Assembly: GCF_014202765.1 (NCBI RefSeq)
Contig: NZ_JACHHN010000007.1
Coordinates: 1-64,000, forward strand
Reading direction: 5' to 3'
From: Silvimonas terrae
GTDB taxonomy: Bacteria; Pseudomonadota; Gammaproteobacteria; Burkholderiales; Chitinibacteraceae
Length of the DNA stretch: 64,000 nt
The notes beneath the pieces are model-generated. The model saw only the letters and a program-made list of their open reading frames with translations, was not told where the DNA came from and made no database searches. The translations under genes and the position numbers were made by a program. Of the stretch, positions 38,955 through 47,657 are shown in pieces; the first letter of the stretch is position 1, and each line of letters starts with the position of its first letter.

Positions 38955-39278
38955 TCAACTTTTCAATTTGCGAACAACATCCATCAGCTCGGCAATGGCG
39001 TCTTCACCGTTGCCGGCGCCAATGGCTTTGGCAACGCAGCCGTTGGCATGATTTTCCAGCAACTGCATCGCCACCCCATCCAGCGCGGCGCGGATCGCGC
39101 CCAACTGCGTCAGGATATCTACACAGTAACGGTCTTCATCGACCATGCGGGCAATCCCGCGGACCTGCCCTTCAATACGGTTAAGCCGGCTGACAAGGCG
39201 CTTTTTATCCGGCTGCACGGCGGACTTGTCACCCGGCACGTTATGACAATGTGGCGCGTGCGGGTCAGACGACGTCAT
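38955..39278 (-). CDS. csoR: CsoR-type copper-sensing repressor
   Basis: The product is about 107 residues from MTSSDPHAP, all-helical CsoR/RcnR family. The copper ligands Cys52 (DRYCVDIL), His77 and Cys81 (ENHANGC) match the Cys-His-Cys set of CsoR. The N-terminus adds a His/Cys-rich tail (HAPHCHN). Its start overlaps the 3' end of copZ by 14 bases. CsoR represses copper export genes until Cu(I) binds; the likely operator is at 41848-41864, upstream of copA. Confidence 0.9.
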   Translation of the reverse strand: MTSSDPHAPHCHNVPGDKSAVQPDKKRLVSRLNRIEGQVRGIARMVDEDRYCVDILTQLGAIRAALDGVAMQLLENHANGCVAKAIGAGNGEDAIAELMDVVRKLKS

Positions 39279-39471
39279 AGCCCGCGTCCTCAACGGCAGC
39301 CTTGAAGGCCTCCGGACCAGTCAGGGCCGGATCAAACTCGACCAAAGCGCTGGCCGCATCCAGGTTCACTGCCGCACTTTGCACGCCGTTAATATTCTTG
39401 AGCACCCGGCTGACCGTGCTGGCGCAGCCGGAGCAGCTCATTCCGTTAATGTTGAGTGTTGCGGTTTGCAT
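39265..39471 (-). CDS. copZ: copper chaperone CopZ
   Basis: The 68-residue heavy-metal-associated domain has the Cu(I) site MSCSGC (Cys13, Cys16) and the closing VEDAGYDV. It delivers copper to CopA or exchanges it with CsoR. AAGGAA precedes the start. It overlaps the 3' end of copA by 26 bases and the start of csoR, so all are tightly coupled. Confidence 0.92.
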   Translation of the reverse strand: MQTATLNINGMSCSGCASTVSRVLKNINGVQSAAVNLDAASALVEFDPALTGPEAFKAAVEDAGYDVV

Positions 39472-41830
39472 GATCCAGATTCCTTGAAGGTTGAGAAGAA
39501 CGGGGTGGCTGCCAGCGCCGCAACATCAGCGCATTGGTGACCACCGAGACCGAACTGAGCGCCATGGCCGCGCCCGCAATGGCCGGGTTCAACAGGCCAA
39601 ACATGGCCAGCGGAATACCCAGCGTGTTGTAGATAAACGCAAAGAAGAGGTTCTGCCGGATCTTGCGCAAGGTTGCGCGGGCGAGTGCCACCGCCTGCGC
39701 CACGGCCATCAGGTCATTGCGCATCAGCGTCACGTCTGCCGCTTCAATCGCCACGTTGCTACCCGCGCCCATGGCAAAACTGACCTCGGCCAGCGCCAGT
39801 GCCGGGGCATCGTTGACACCGTCCCCCACCATGGCGACATGTTTGCCACTGGCACCAAGGCTACGGATCAGCTCGGCCTTGCCGGCCGGCAACACCCCGG
39901 CATGGACAGTCTTGATGCCCGTCACCTGCGCCACCCACTGCGCGGTGCTCTGGTTGTCACCGGTCAACATGATGACGTCGATACCCTGGGCTTGTAATGC
40001 AGCCACAGCAGCCCTGGAGGTCGGCCGTACCGTATCAGCCAGTGCAATCACACCAAGCAACTGTTGATCCCGACCGATCCCGACCATGGTTTCATCTTGC
40101 CGTACAGGGGGGAGGGTTGCATCACTCTCCCCCACCCAATCCATGCGGCCCACCCGCAAGGTCGTGCCATCTGGCAATGTCCCGGTTACCCCCTGCCCGG
40201 CGGTGACGGCAAAACCGGTGATGTCGAGCAAGGGCAACTTGCGCTGCACGGCTTCATCCAGCAGCGCCCTGGCCAACGGGTGTTCGCTACCGGCCTCCAG
40301 GCTGGCCGCCCACTGCAACAAGGTGGTTTCATTCATGCCAGCCGCCAGCACCCGTACCGCACGCACGCCCGGTTTGCCTTCAGTCAGCGTGCCGGTCTTG
40401 TCGAGCACCAGGGTATCCAGATGCGCGGCATGTTCCAGCGCGGCGGCATTGCGGAACAGCAAGCCCAGATGCGCACCGCGTCCCACCCCCACCATCACGG
40501 CGGAGGGCGTAGCCAGACCCAGCGCGCACGGGCAGGCAATCACCAGTACGGCCACGGCGTTGAGCATGGCGGGCGTGAACCCGGCCAGCCACCAGGTCAG
40601 CAGAAATGTGCCCAGCGCCATCAACAGCACCACCGGCACAAACACGGCGGCGATCTGATCGGCCAGACGCTGGATTGGCGCTTTGGAGCCCTGTGCGGCC
40701 GCCACCAGACGGACAATCTCTGCCAGTTGCGTTTGCTGGCCAACGCCAGTGGCGCGAATACGCAGCATACCGTCATGGTTACGCGTGGCCGCAAAGACCT
40801 GGGCACCGGCTGATTTGGGTACGGGTATGCTTTCGCCCGTCAGCATGCTTTCGTCTACCTCGGCCTGGCCGCTGATGACTTCGCCATCCACCGGGATGGC
40901 GTCGCCATGGCGCACAATGACAATCTCACCGGCCTCCAGTTGATCGACTGGCACCTCCAGCACCATGCCGCCACGTTCCACCCGGGCGTCACGCGGCTGC
41001 AATTGCATGAGTTCACCCATGGCTTGCGAGGCCTTGTGTTTGGCGCGGGCTTCCAGCCATTTGCCCAGGCACACCAGCGTAATCACCACCGCGCTGGCTT
41101 CAAAATAGACCGGCAAATCAGCGTGGCCTTGTACCACCACCACGCTGCTGAACAACCAGGCCACGGTGGTCCCCAGGGCCACCAGCACATCCATATTGGC
41201 GCCGCCGCCTTTGACGGTATGCCAGGCGCTGCGATAAAAGCGCCAGCCAAAACCCGCCTGCACCAGGGTGGCAAGCAGCATTTGCCATCCGCGCGGCACC
41301 ATCAATGCGTGCCAGCCGGCCGTCATGGCCAGCATCTCCCACAACAAGGGCGCGGTGAGCAACGTCGGGGCCAGCCATTGCCAGACCGTTGCGCCCTGGT
41401 GTGGCGCAGTTTGTGCGGCGTCGGGTTTGATTTCATGGGCGTCATAGCCCGCCTTGCGCACGGCCTGAATCAGAACATCGGTGGCGTTCAGCCCGGCAGG
41501 TTGTTCGATCAGGGCGGTTTCAGTGGCAAAGTTGACGGTGGCCGTCACGCCAGGCAGACGGTTCAGCACTTTTTCAATGCGTGCGGCGCAAGCAGCGCAA
41601 GTCATCCCCTCCAGCATCAACTGCGTTCGGGCTGGCTTGATGTCGTAACCCGCCTTGCGAATAGCCGCAATCACCGCAGGCACGGTTTGGCCATCCGCGA
41701 CAGAGACGCGCGCGGTTTCCGTAGCCAGATTAACCTCGGCACTCACGCCATCCAGCCGGCCCAATACCTTTTCGATACGGCCAGCGCAGGCAGCACACGT
41801 CATGCCACTGATGGGAAGTGATACGTCCAT
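39446..41830 (-). CDS. copA: copper-exporting P1B-type ATPase
   Basis: The product is 794 residues. Two N-terminal HMA domains each carry GMTCAAC. Membrane helices include the CPC ion motif ([17 protein letters not shown]). The actuator loop has MLTGES, the phosphorylation site is [11 protein letters not shown], the nucleotide domain has SEHPLARAL, and the hinge is [12 protein letters not shown]. It pumps Cu(I) out of the cytoplasm. The C-terminal tail (HANRNTQH) runs into copZ. The gene is divergent from the small secreted protein gene at 41976. Confidence 0.95.
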   Translation of the reverse strand: MDVSLPISGMTCAACAGRIEKVLGRLDGVSAEVNLATETARVSVADGQTVPAVIAAIRKAGYDIKPARTQLMLEGMTCAACAARIEKVLNRLPGVTATVNFATETALIEQPAGLNATDVLIQAVRKAGYDAHEIKPDAAQTAPHQGATVWQWLAPTLLTAPLLWEMLAMTAGWHALMVPRGWQMLLATLVQAGFGWRFYRSAWHTVKGGGANMDVLVALGTTVAWLFSSVVVVQGHADLPVYFEASAVVITLVCLGKWLEARAKHKASQAMGELMQLQPRDARVERGGMVLEVPVDQLEAGEIVIVRHGDAIPVDGEVISGQAEVDESMLTGESIPVPKSAGAQVFAATRNHDGMLRIRATGVGQQTQLAEIVRLVAAAQGSKAPIQRLADQIAAVFVPVVLLMALGTFLLTWWLAGFTPAMLNAVAVLVIACPCALGLATPSAVMVGVGRGAHLGLLFRNAAALEHAAHLDTLVLDKTGTLTEGKPGVRAVRVLAAGMNETTLLQWAASLEAGSEHPLARALLDEAVQRKLPLLDITGFAVTAGQGVTGTLPDGTTLRVGRMDWVGESDATLPPVRQDETMVGIGRDQQLLGVIALADTVRPTSRAAVAALQAQGIDVIMLTGDNQSTAQWVAQVTGIKTVHAGVLPAGKAELIRSLGASGKHVAMVGDGVNDAPALALAEVSFAMGAGSNVAIEAADVTLMRNDLMAVAQAVALARATLRKIRQNLFFAFIYNTLGIPLAMFGLLNPAIAGAAMALSSVSVVTNALMLRRWQPPRSSQPSRNLDHANRNTQH

Positions 41831-41847
41831 GAACCGGCCCTCGCCAA

Positions 41848-41864
41848 ATACCTATAGGGGGTAT
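41848..41864. promoter_or_regulatory. CsoR-type operator between divergent copper arms
   Basis: ATACCTATAGGGGGTAT is a G-tract dyad of the kind bound by CsoR regulators (ATACCC...GGGTAT). It lies 18 bp upstream of copA and about 110 bp upstream of the divergent gene at 41976, so it could control both arms. Confidence 0.7.
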
Positions 41865-41975
41865 CCTATGCCCCGGCGGGGTCTCTGTAAACCCGAGTGG
41901 CAAGATTTCACACCCGCTTTACCGATACGGGTGCGGGGTATACAGTGGCCCGCATCTCACCTGGGTGTATGCACG

Positions 41976-42314
41976 ATGTGGCGCATGCTGTTTCTGACCT
42001 TTTGCCTGCTGATATCCGGCATTGCACCGGCACAGACACCCATTGCGTCGGCCCACCCGGTCAACGTGGTTCAGGCGACAGACACCTGCACGCATTGCCA
42101 CGAGGCAGCGCCAGCACCCAAAGCCGTTCACCACGCGACCGCCAGTCCGTGCTGCGACAACACTTTTTGCAGCATGACGCCGGCCGCGTTGCTCAGTGCA
42201 GCGCTGGCCTCTCCCCCGCTTTCCGGTAAGGCGATCCGCCACCCGGTCGCCATGGTGGTCCAGATCAACTGGCTGGCCGCACCACCGTTACCCCCTCCTC
42301 GTCCTCTTGCCTGA
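41976..42314 (+). CDS. small secreted Cys/His-rich protein, copper island
   Basis: The product is 112 residues with a signal peptide (MWRMLFLTFCLLISGIAPAQ). The mature part has potential metal ligands in CTHCHEAA and CCDNTFCSM plus scattered His. It ends in a proline-rich tail (PLPPPRPLA). I do not recognise a family. A longer frame upstream to 41655 is antisense to copA and discarded. Its location between the CsoR-type operator and DUF411/multicopper oxidase genes suggests periplasmic copper binding. A short inverted repeat (CACCCG...CGGGTG, about 41911-41935) lies in its leader. Confidence 0.6.
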   Translation: MWRMLFLTFCLLISGIAPAQTPIASAHPVNVVQATDTCTHCHEAAPAPKAVHHATASPCCDNTFCSMTPAALLSAALASPPLSGKAIRHPVAMVVQINWLAAPPLPPPRPLA

Positions 42315-42355
42315 ATCCGCAATCTCTCTATCCGTTATGTTCGATTGATTTGCCA

Positions 42356-42372
42356 TGCATGCCACGCATGCA
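42356..42372. promoter_or_regulatory. dyad TGCATGC-CAC-GCATGCA
   Basis: A perfect 7-bp inverted repeat with a 3-bp centre lies 50 bp upstream of the DUF411 gene. It may be an operator for the DUF411-multicopper oxidase pair. Confidence 0.35.
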
Positions 42373-42421
42373 CAGGTTCGGTTTGCCGGCTGCGTCTTAC
42401 AGTCGGCAACAAGGAGTCATC

Positions 42422-42856
42422 ATGCTGTTCAAAACCCGTATTCTGGCGCTGGCCTTGTTCGGCGCTGCCACACTGGCCCAGGCCGGCACCGCCGTCACCC
42501 TCTATAAAAATGCCGGGTGCAGTTGTTGCGAAGCCTATATTGCCTATCTGAAAACCGCAGGCTTTACCGTGAAGGCAGAAGATGCCGCCGATATGGGCGC
42601 GGTTCGCCAGCGTTACGGCTCGGCCAAGGCAGCCAGTTGCCACACCATGCGGATCGGCGGCTATACCGTAGAGGGTCATGTACCGGTGGCGGCCATCAAC
42701 AAGCTGTTGAAGGACAAGCCTGCGATCACCGGGATCAGCGTGCCCGGCATGCCCATGAACTCTCCGGGCATGGGCGAGGAAAAACCGGGCACCTTGCCGG
42801 TGTATGCGCTGAAAACAGCCAACAGCAATCCGGACACCGAGTTTGGTCGCTTCTAA
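42422..42856 (+). CDS. DUF411 metal-binding protein
   Basis: The product is 144 residues with a signal peptide (MLFKTRILALALFGAATLAQ). The DUF411 core is clear: YKNAGCSCCEAYIAYLKTAGF, SCHTMRIGGYTVEGHVP and GISVPGMPMNSPGM. The family is found with copper-resistance genes and probably binds copper in the periplasm through the CxCC motif. A strong ribosome site (AAGGAG) fixes the start. It is followed 76 bp later by the multicopper oxidase. Confidence 0.9.
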   Translation: MLFKTRILALALFGAATLAQAGTAVTLYKNAGCSCCEAYIAYLKTAGFTVKAEDAADMGAVRQRYGSAKAASCHTMRIGGYTVEGHVPVAAINKLLKDKPAITGISVPGMPMNSPGMGEEKPGTLPVYALKTANSNPDTEFGRF

Positions 42857-42932
42857 CCGGCCCCTGGCCAGTTCATCTTGATCTTGAACCATCATCGGGG
42901 CGGATCTGCATCCGCCCCGTCGGAGTAAAAGA

Positions 42933-44393
42933 ATGGATCGTCGAAGCTTTTTGCGGTTTGGCGGGATGGCCGTCAGCACGCTGGCGCTGGCCCCCCGCAC
43001 CTGGGCGGAAGACATGCACGCCATGCACATGGCCCCGGCAGACAATACGGCCTTGCTGCCTGTCGCGGACTTCCCCGCAGGCCGTGCCCTGCCGGCTTTG
43101 CAAAAACTGAAAAACCAGGCCAATCCCGCCGGCCAGTTTCAGGCCACCCTCACCGCTGCTGCACGCACCGTGCAGTTCAAACCGGGTCTGGATACCGTGG
43201 TCTGGGCTTATAACGGCCAGAACCCTGGCCCATTGATTGAGGTGTATGAAGGGGATGTGCTGGAAATCCGCCTCATCAACCAGTTAACCCAGCCCACCAC
43301 CATTCATTGGCATGGCCTGCCGGTGCCCCCCGCGCAAGACGGCAATCCGGGCGATGAAGTCGCGCCAGGCACCGAACGCATCTATCGCTTTAGCCTGCCA
43401 GCAGGTTCAGCCGGCACCTACTGGTATCACCCGCACCCGCATGGACACACGGCGGAACAAGCGTATATGGGCCTGGCGGGCCCGCTGATTGTGCGTTCGC
43501 GGCGCGATCCGCTGATGGGCATGCCCGAACAGCACCTGGTGTTGTCCGACCTCAAGCTGGGTGCGGATGGCCGTATTGCCGGCAATAGCGATATGGACTG
43601 GATGAACGGGCGCGAAGGCCAGTTTGTGCTGGTCAATGGTGTATTGCAGCCCACCATCACCGCCAACGGCATGCAGCGCTGGCGCTTGTGGAATATGTGC
43701 AATGCGCGTTACCTCAATCTTTCTTTGGGGGAACAGCCGTTCCGGCTGGTGGGCACGGATGGCGGTCTGCTGGAGCATGCGCGTACCGTCACCCAGTTGT
43801 TACTGGCCCCAGGAGAGCGCGCCGAGATCGTCGTCATGGGCAATGGCGAAATCGCCTTGCAGGCCCTGGCTTATGATCGGGGCATGATGGGCGATGTACC
43901 CGCACCGCAAACGCTGACGCTGGCCAGGGTGGCACTCAGTGGCGGCGCCACCATGCCCATGCCCTCACACCTGCGGCAGATCACGCCACTCACGCCCGGT
44001 GGTGTGCAGAAACGGGTGGTGTTCAGCGAACAGATGAGCATGGCTGGCGGCGTACATAGCATGACCCCGCTGATCAATGGCAAGAGCTACGACATGAACC
44101 GTGTGGACCTGATCAGCCAGCGTGGCGCAGTGGAGGCGTGGTCGCTGGTCAATGATTCGGACATGGACCACCCCTTCCATCTGCACGGCACCCAGTTCCA
44201 GGTGGTCAGCCGCACCCACAATGGTCAGACCGTACCGGAGCCCTTCCTGGCCTGGCGCGATACCGTCAACCTGCGCCCCAATGAAACGGTATTGATTCAT
44301 GTCGTACAACCGCAAGCCGGTGCGCGTATGTTCCACTGCCATATTCTGGAGCACGAAGACCGGGGGATGATGGGGATATTGAATGTGGTGTGA
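42933..44393 (+). CDS. Tat-exported multicopper oxidase (CueO type)
   Basis: The product is 486 residues. A twin-arginine signal (MDRRSFLRFGG) precedes a Met/His stretch (MHAMHM). All four copper-binding segments are visible: HWHGLP, WYHPHPHG, HPFHLHGTQF and FHCHILEHEDRGMM. These enzymes oxidise Cu(I) to less toxic Cu(II) in the periplasm. GGAG precedes the start. The stop codon TGA lies inside the first unit of the TGTGAGG tandem array that follows. Confidence 0.93.
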   Translation: MDRRSFLRFGGMAVSTLALAPRTWAEDMHAMHMAPADNTALLPVADFPAGRALPALQKLKNQANPAGQFQATLTAAARTVQFKPGLDTVVWAYNGQNPGPLIEVYEGDVLEIRLINQLTQPTTIHWHGLPVPPAQDGNPGDEVAPGTERIYRFSLPAGSAGTYWYHPHPHGHTAEQAYMGLAGPLIVRSRRDPLMGMPEQHLVLSDLKLGADGRIAGNSDMDWMNGREGQFVLVNGVLQPTITANGMQRWRLWNMCNARYLNLSLGEQPFRLVGTDGGLLEHARTVTQLLLAPGERAEIVVMGNGEIALQALAYDRGMMGDVPAPQTLTLARVALSGGATMPMPSHLRQITPLTPGGVQKRVVFSEQMSMAGGVHSMTPLINGKSYDMNRVDLISQRGAVEAWSLVNDSDMDHPFHLHGTQFQVVSRTHNGQTVPEPFLAWRDTVNLRPNETVLIHVVQPQAGARMFHCHILEHEDRGMMGILNVV

Positions 44394-44458
44394 GGTGTGA
44401 GGTGTGAGGTGTGAGGTGTGAGGTGTGAGGTGTGAGGTGTGAGGTGTGAGGTGTGAGG
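44389..44458 (+). repeat. tandem array of 10 TGTGAGG units
   Basis: Ten exact 7-bp copies begin with the last bases of the multicopper oxidase gene, whose TGA stop is inside the first copy. The array pairs in reverse complement with the CCTCACT array at 44670-44732, except for one position per unit. Confidence 0.95.
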
Positions 44459-44519
44459 TGTGCAGAGTGTAAGTCCGGGTTTGCCGGTTGCAACCTCCTT
44501 TTCACGCACACCACCACTT

Positions 44520-44642
44520 CGTCATTCCTGCGAACGCAGGAATCCAGGTGTGAACACTTGTGCCGCAGGCACTGACCATGGTTTGCCAGGCAAGGCCCGC
44601 CTTTGGCGGGCGGACTGGATTCCTGCTTTCGCAGGAATGACG
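44520..44642. repeat. pair of 28-bp inverted repeats (dRS3-like), possible miniature element
   Basis: The ends at 44520-44547 and 44615-44642 are reverse complements with a single mismatch. Each is itself a hairpin, ATTCCTGCGAACGCAGGAAT on the left, resembling the ATTCCC-N8-GGGAAT plan of neisserial dRS3 repeats. The 67-bp core has a small GC hairpin (CCCGCC...GGCGGG). There is no coding capacity. The octamer AGTCCGGG occurs on both flanks (44472-44479 and 44643-44650). Confidence 0.75.
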
Positions 44643-44669
44643 AGTCCGGGGGTATGCATCCTTCCCCCT

Positions 44670-44732
44670 CCTCACTCCTCACTCCTCACTCCTCACTCCT
44701 CACTCCTCACTCCTCACTCCTCACTCCTCACT
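44670..44732 (+). repeat. tandem array of 9 CCTCACT units
   Basis: Nine exact 7-bp copies plus a short partial unit end 63 bp before the ettA start. This is the right arm of the expanded heptamer element whose left arm is at 44389-44458. Confidence 0.95.
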
Positions 44733-44795
44733 CCTCCCCCTCATTACCGCACAATGCTAAACTTGCCGCATTTGCCCATCAGCGAGTCGTAACCC

Positions 44796-46463
44796 GTGGC
44801 CCAATATGTAATGTCGATGCTCCGCGTGAGCAAAATCGTTCCGCCCAAGCGTCAGATCATCAAGGATATTTCGCTCTCTTTCTTTCCTGGCGCCAAAATC
44901 GGCCTGTTGGGTCTGAACGGCGCTGGTAAATCCACCGTGCTGCGCATCATGGCCAATGTGGACAAAGAATACGACGGCGAGGTGCAACACCTGGCTGGCG
45001 TCAAGATCGGCTACCTGGAACAGGAACCGAAACTGGACGCAGAAAAAACCGTGCGCGAAGAAGTAGAAAGCGGCATGGGTGAAGTCATGGACGCGCAAAA
45101 GCGGCTGGAAGAAGTCTATGCCGCCTACGCCGAACCCGATGCCGACTTTGACGCACTGGCCGAAGAACAGGCCCGCCTGGAAGCCATCATCTCTGCCGGT
45201 GCTGGTGACAACACCGCACTGCAACTGGAACTGGCCGCCGACGCGCTGCGCCTGCCGCCGTGGGATGCCAAAATCGGCAACCTCTCCGGCGGTGAAAAGC
45301 GCCGCGTCGCGTTGTGCAAATTGCTACTGTCCAAGCCGGACATGCTGCTGCTGGACGAACCAACCAACCACCTGGATGCAGAATCGGTGGAGTGGCTGGA
45401 ACAATTCCTGGTGCGTTTCCCGGGTACCGTGGTCGCTGTAACGCACGATCGCTACTTCCTGGATAACGCTGCCGAATGGATTCTGGAACTGGACCGTGGT
45501 CACGGCATTCCGTGGAAGGGCAATTACTCCAGCTGGCTGGAGCAAAAGGAAGAACGCCTGAAGCAGGAAGAATCCACTGAATCGGCCCGCCAGAAAGCGC
45601 TGAACAAAGAACTGGAATGGGTTCGCCAGAACCCCAAGGGCCGGCAGGCCAAGTCCAAGGCGCGGATTGCCCGCTTTGAAGAGTTGTCCAGCTTTGAACA
45701 CCAGAAGCGCAACGAAACCCAGGAAATCTTCATCCCTGTGGCCGAGCGCCTGGGCGACAAGGTCATCGAGTTCAAGGGTGTGTCCAAGGGCTTTGGCGAT
45801 CGTCTGCTGATCGACAATCTGAGCTTTGCCGCCCCTGCGGGTGCCATCGTCGGCATTATCGGCCCCAACGGTGCCGGTAAATCCACCTTGTTCAAGATGA
45901 TTGCCGGTAAAGAAACGCCAGATACCGGTGATGTCGAGATCGGCCAAACCGTACAGATGGCCTTTGTCGAACAGTCACGTGAAGGCCTGGAATCCGAGAA
46001 GACCGTGTTTGAAGATGTCTCCGGTGGACTGGAAAACATTCAGGTCGGCAAGTTTGAAATGTCCAGCCGCGCTTATCTGGGCCGTTTCAACTTCAAGGGC
46101 GGCGATCAGCAAAAGAAGGTTGGCATGCTCTCCGGTGGTGAACGCGGCCGTTTGCATCTGGCCAAGACGCTTCTGAAGGGCGGCAACGTGCTGCTGCTGG
46201 ATGAGCCCTCCAACGATCTGGACGTGGAAACCCTGCGTGCGCTGGAAGACGCGCTGCTGGAATTTGCCGGCACCGTGTTCGTCATCAGCCATGATCGCTG
46301 GTTCCTGGACCGGATCGCCACCCACATTCTGGCGGCGGAAGGCGATAGCCAGTGGACATTCTTTGACGGCAACTATCAAGAATACGAAGCCGACAAGAAG
46401 AAGCGTCTGGGCGAAGAAGGTGCCAAGCCCAAGCGCATCCGCTACAAGCCGGTGACACGTTGA
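44796..46463 (+). CDS. ettA: energy-dependent translational throttle protein (ABC-F)
   Basis: EttA is a ribosome-associated ABC-F ATPase that gates early elongation according to the ATP/ADP ratio. The protein is 555 residues. It has two ATPase cassettes with Walker A GLNGAGKST and GPNGAGKST, signatures LSGGEKRRVAL and LSGGERGRLHL, and the ends DEPTNHLD and DEPSNDLD. The N-terminus MAQYVMSMLRVSKIVPPKR matches the family; it uses a GTG start with a poor ribosome site. It lies just downstream of the heptamer-repeat spacer. Confidence 0.95.
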   Translation: MAQYVMSMLRVSKIVPPKRQIIKDISLSFFPGAKIGLLGLNGAGKSTVLRIMANVDKEYDGEVQHLAGVKIGYLEQEPKLDAEKTVREEVESGMGEVMDAQKRLEEVYAAYAEPDADFDALAEEQARLEAIISAGAGDNTALQLELAADALRLPPWDAKIGNLSGGEKRRVALCKLLLSKPDMLLLDEPTNHLDAESVEWLEQFLVRFPGTVVAVTHDRYFLDNAAEWILELDRGHGIPWKGNYSSWLEQKEERLKQEESTESARQKALNKELEWVRQNPKGRQAKSKARIARFEELSSFEHQKRNETQEIFIPVAERLGDKVIEFKGVSKGFGDRLLIDNLSFAAPAGAIVGIIGPNGAGKSTLFKMIAGKETPDTGDVEIGQTVQMAFVEQSREGLESEKTVFEDVSGGLENIQVGKFEMSSRAYLGRFNFKGGDQQKKVGMLSGGERGRLHLAKTLLKGGNVLLLDEPSNDLDVETLRALEDALLEFAGTVFVISHDRWFLDRIATHILAAEGDSQWTFFDGNYQEYEADKKKRLGEEGAKPKRIRYKPVTR

Positions 46464-46476
46464 TTCGTCCGGCTTG

Positions 46477-46520
46477 ACCAATAAAAAACGGGAAGCGCTG
46501 CTTCCCGTTTTTTTATTGGT
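46477..46520. terminator. bidirectional terminator after ettA
   Basis: A 14-bp stem AAAAAACGGGAAGC (46483-46496) pairs with 46500-46513 around GCT. It is extended by ACCAAT (46477-46482) with ATTGGT (46515-46520) after one extra T. It reaches the end of the convergent gene at 46513. Confidence 0.88.
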
Positions 46521-47028
46521 TCTCTACCTGCGCACCCGTTTGTGAGAGCGTCATCTTCAAACATCTCAGGTAACCCAACTCGCTGGCATTGAGGTCCGCC
46601 TCAGGCTTTTTGCCTGGTCGATGCGGACCGTACAAGTCGTTATTGAAGGGCAGTTGCCACGTCTTGTAGCACTGCATGACCGGGTCCTCGGGTAGCCCCG
46701 CATAGTGGGCTATGCACCGGCCTTGTCCCCGCGAAATCCACTCCGCCACCTCTGCCATCGGCACCTGCATGAATTCGTGCAGATAGGGGGCGAATTCCGC
46801 CCGTTGATCATCATCAACAGCAAGCGTCTTCAGTATCACCTGTTCCGGGTGCCCCTCCAGTCGCTGCTGTGCCGACATGTGCCATATGACGGCCGAGACA
46901 CGACATGGTGTCACCCGCGTTAAAACCGGATCAAGTAACAAGCTCGAGATCTCTTGAGCATCATCTGCACAAGCAAAAGCAGACGTTCCTGCCAGAAAGA
47001 CCAAGAGCAGTTTGCCCACAAGCCGCAT
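46513..47028 (-). CDS. secreted protein of unknown function
   Basis: The product is about 171 residues from MRLVGKLLLVF, chosen because it begins a clear signal peptide (cleavage near SAFACADD). A longer frame to 47064 exists. The mature part has four Cys (TPCRVS, GRCIAH, VMQCYK, YLRCLK), which could form two disulphides in the periplasm. I do not recognise a family. Its last bases overlap the shared terminator with ettA. Confidence 0.65.
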   Translation of the reverse strand: MRLVGKLLLVFLAGTSAFACADDAQEISSLLLDPVLTRVTPCRVSAVIWHMSAQQRLEGHPEQVILKTLAVDDDQRAEFAPYLHEFMQVPMAEVAEWISRGQGRCIAHYAGLPEDPVMQCYKTWQLPFNNDLYGPHRPGKKPEADLNASELGYLRCLKMTLSQTGAQVENQ

Positions 47029-47167
47029 CACTGTTTCAACTCCATTTCCATTTTCTGAAAACATGCACCACCTGGTGGGATTTTACACGATGACCTTTCA
47101 GCCCCTCACACCCGCTCAAGGCCGCGCACATGGTATCGTGACGCCCGATTCACCCTGATACGCCACC

Positions 47168-47575
47168 ATGCCTGCCCTGCCCCACAAAAAGCTCTACCAC
47201 ATCTCCACCCTGGAAAACCTGGACACCTGGGCCCGCTACAAGCAGGCCATGTGCATGGATTGCCAGTCTACCTGTTGTACCATGCCGGTGGAGGTCAAGC
47301 TGCCGGATCTGGTGCGGATGGGTGTGGTCGATCCGTTTGAGGCCGAGCACGAAGCGCCGAAGAACGTCGCCAAACGGCTGGAAAAAGCGCGGATCATTCA
47401 GCACTTCAATTTCAAGACCAGTGTATTCACGCTGGCGCAGCGGGCCAATGGCGAGTGTACCTATCTGGATGCCGAAACGCGCTTGTGTACCATTTATGAC
47501 TTGCGCCCCAATACCTGTCGCAACCATCCCAAGATTGGCCCCAAGCCTGGCTTTTGCGCTTATCGCAACCGCTGA
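47168..47575 (+). CDS. YkgJ-family cysteine cluster protein
   Basis: The product is 135 residues with the zinc/iron-chelating cysteine cluster of YkgJ-like proteins: CMDCQSTCCTMPVEV near residue 30, then ECTYLD, RLCTIYDLRPNTCRNHP and the final FCAY. Members are thought to bind metal; the role is unknown. It is a single gene. Confidence 0.85.
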   Translation: MPALPHKKLYHISTLENLDTWARYKQAMCMDCQSTCCTMPVEVKLPDLVRMGVVDPFEAEHEAPKNVAKRLEKARIIQHFNFKTSVFTLAQRANGECTYLDAETRLCTIYDLRPNTCRNHPKIGPKPGFCAYRNR

Positions 47576-47657
47576 CAGCGGTAACTGGCCCGTTTCTCAC
47601 GGTTGTCATGTCGCGTTCATAAAATGACGTATTCCCGGCTGACTGGATGCGTGTTTT

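Noticed and set aside
44389-44732. CRISPR array
   Set aside because: The repeats are 7-bp tandem units with no spacers, and there are no cas genes.
44266-44792. Frames with repeated LTPHTSH or LLTPHSS peptides
   Set aside because: They are translations of the 7-bp tandem arrays in a non-coding spacer.
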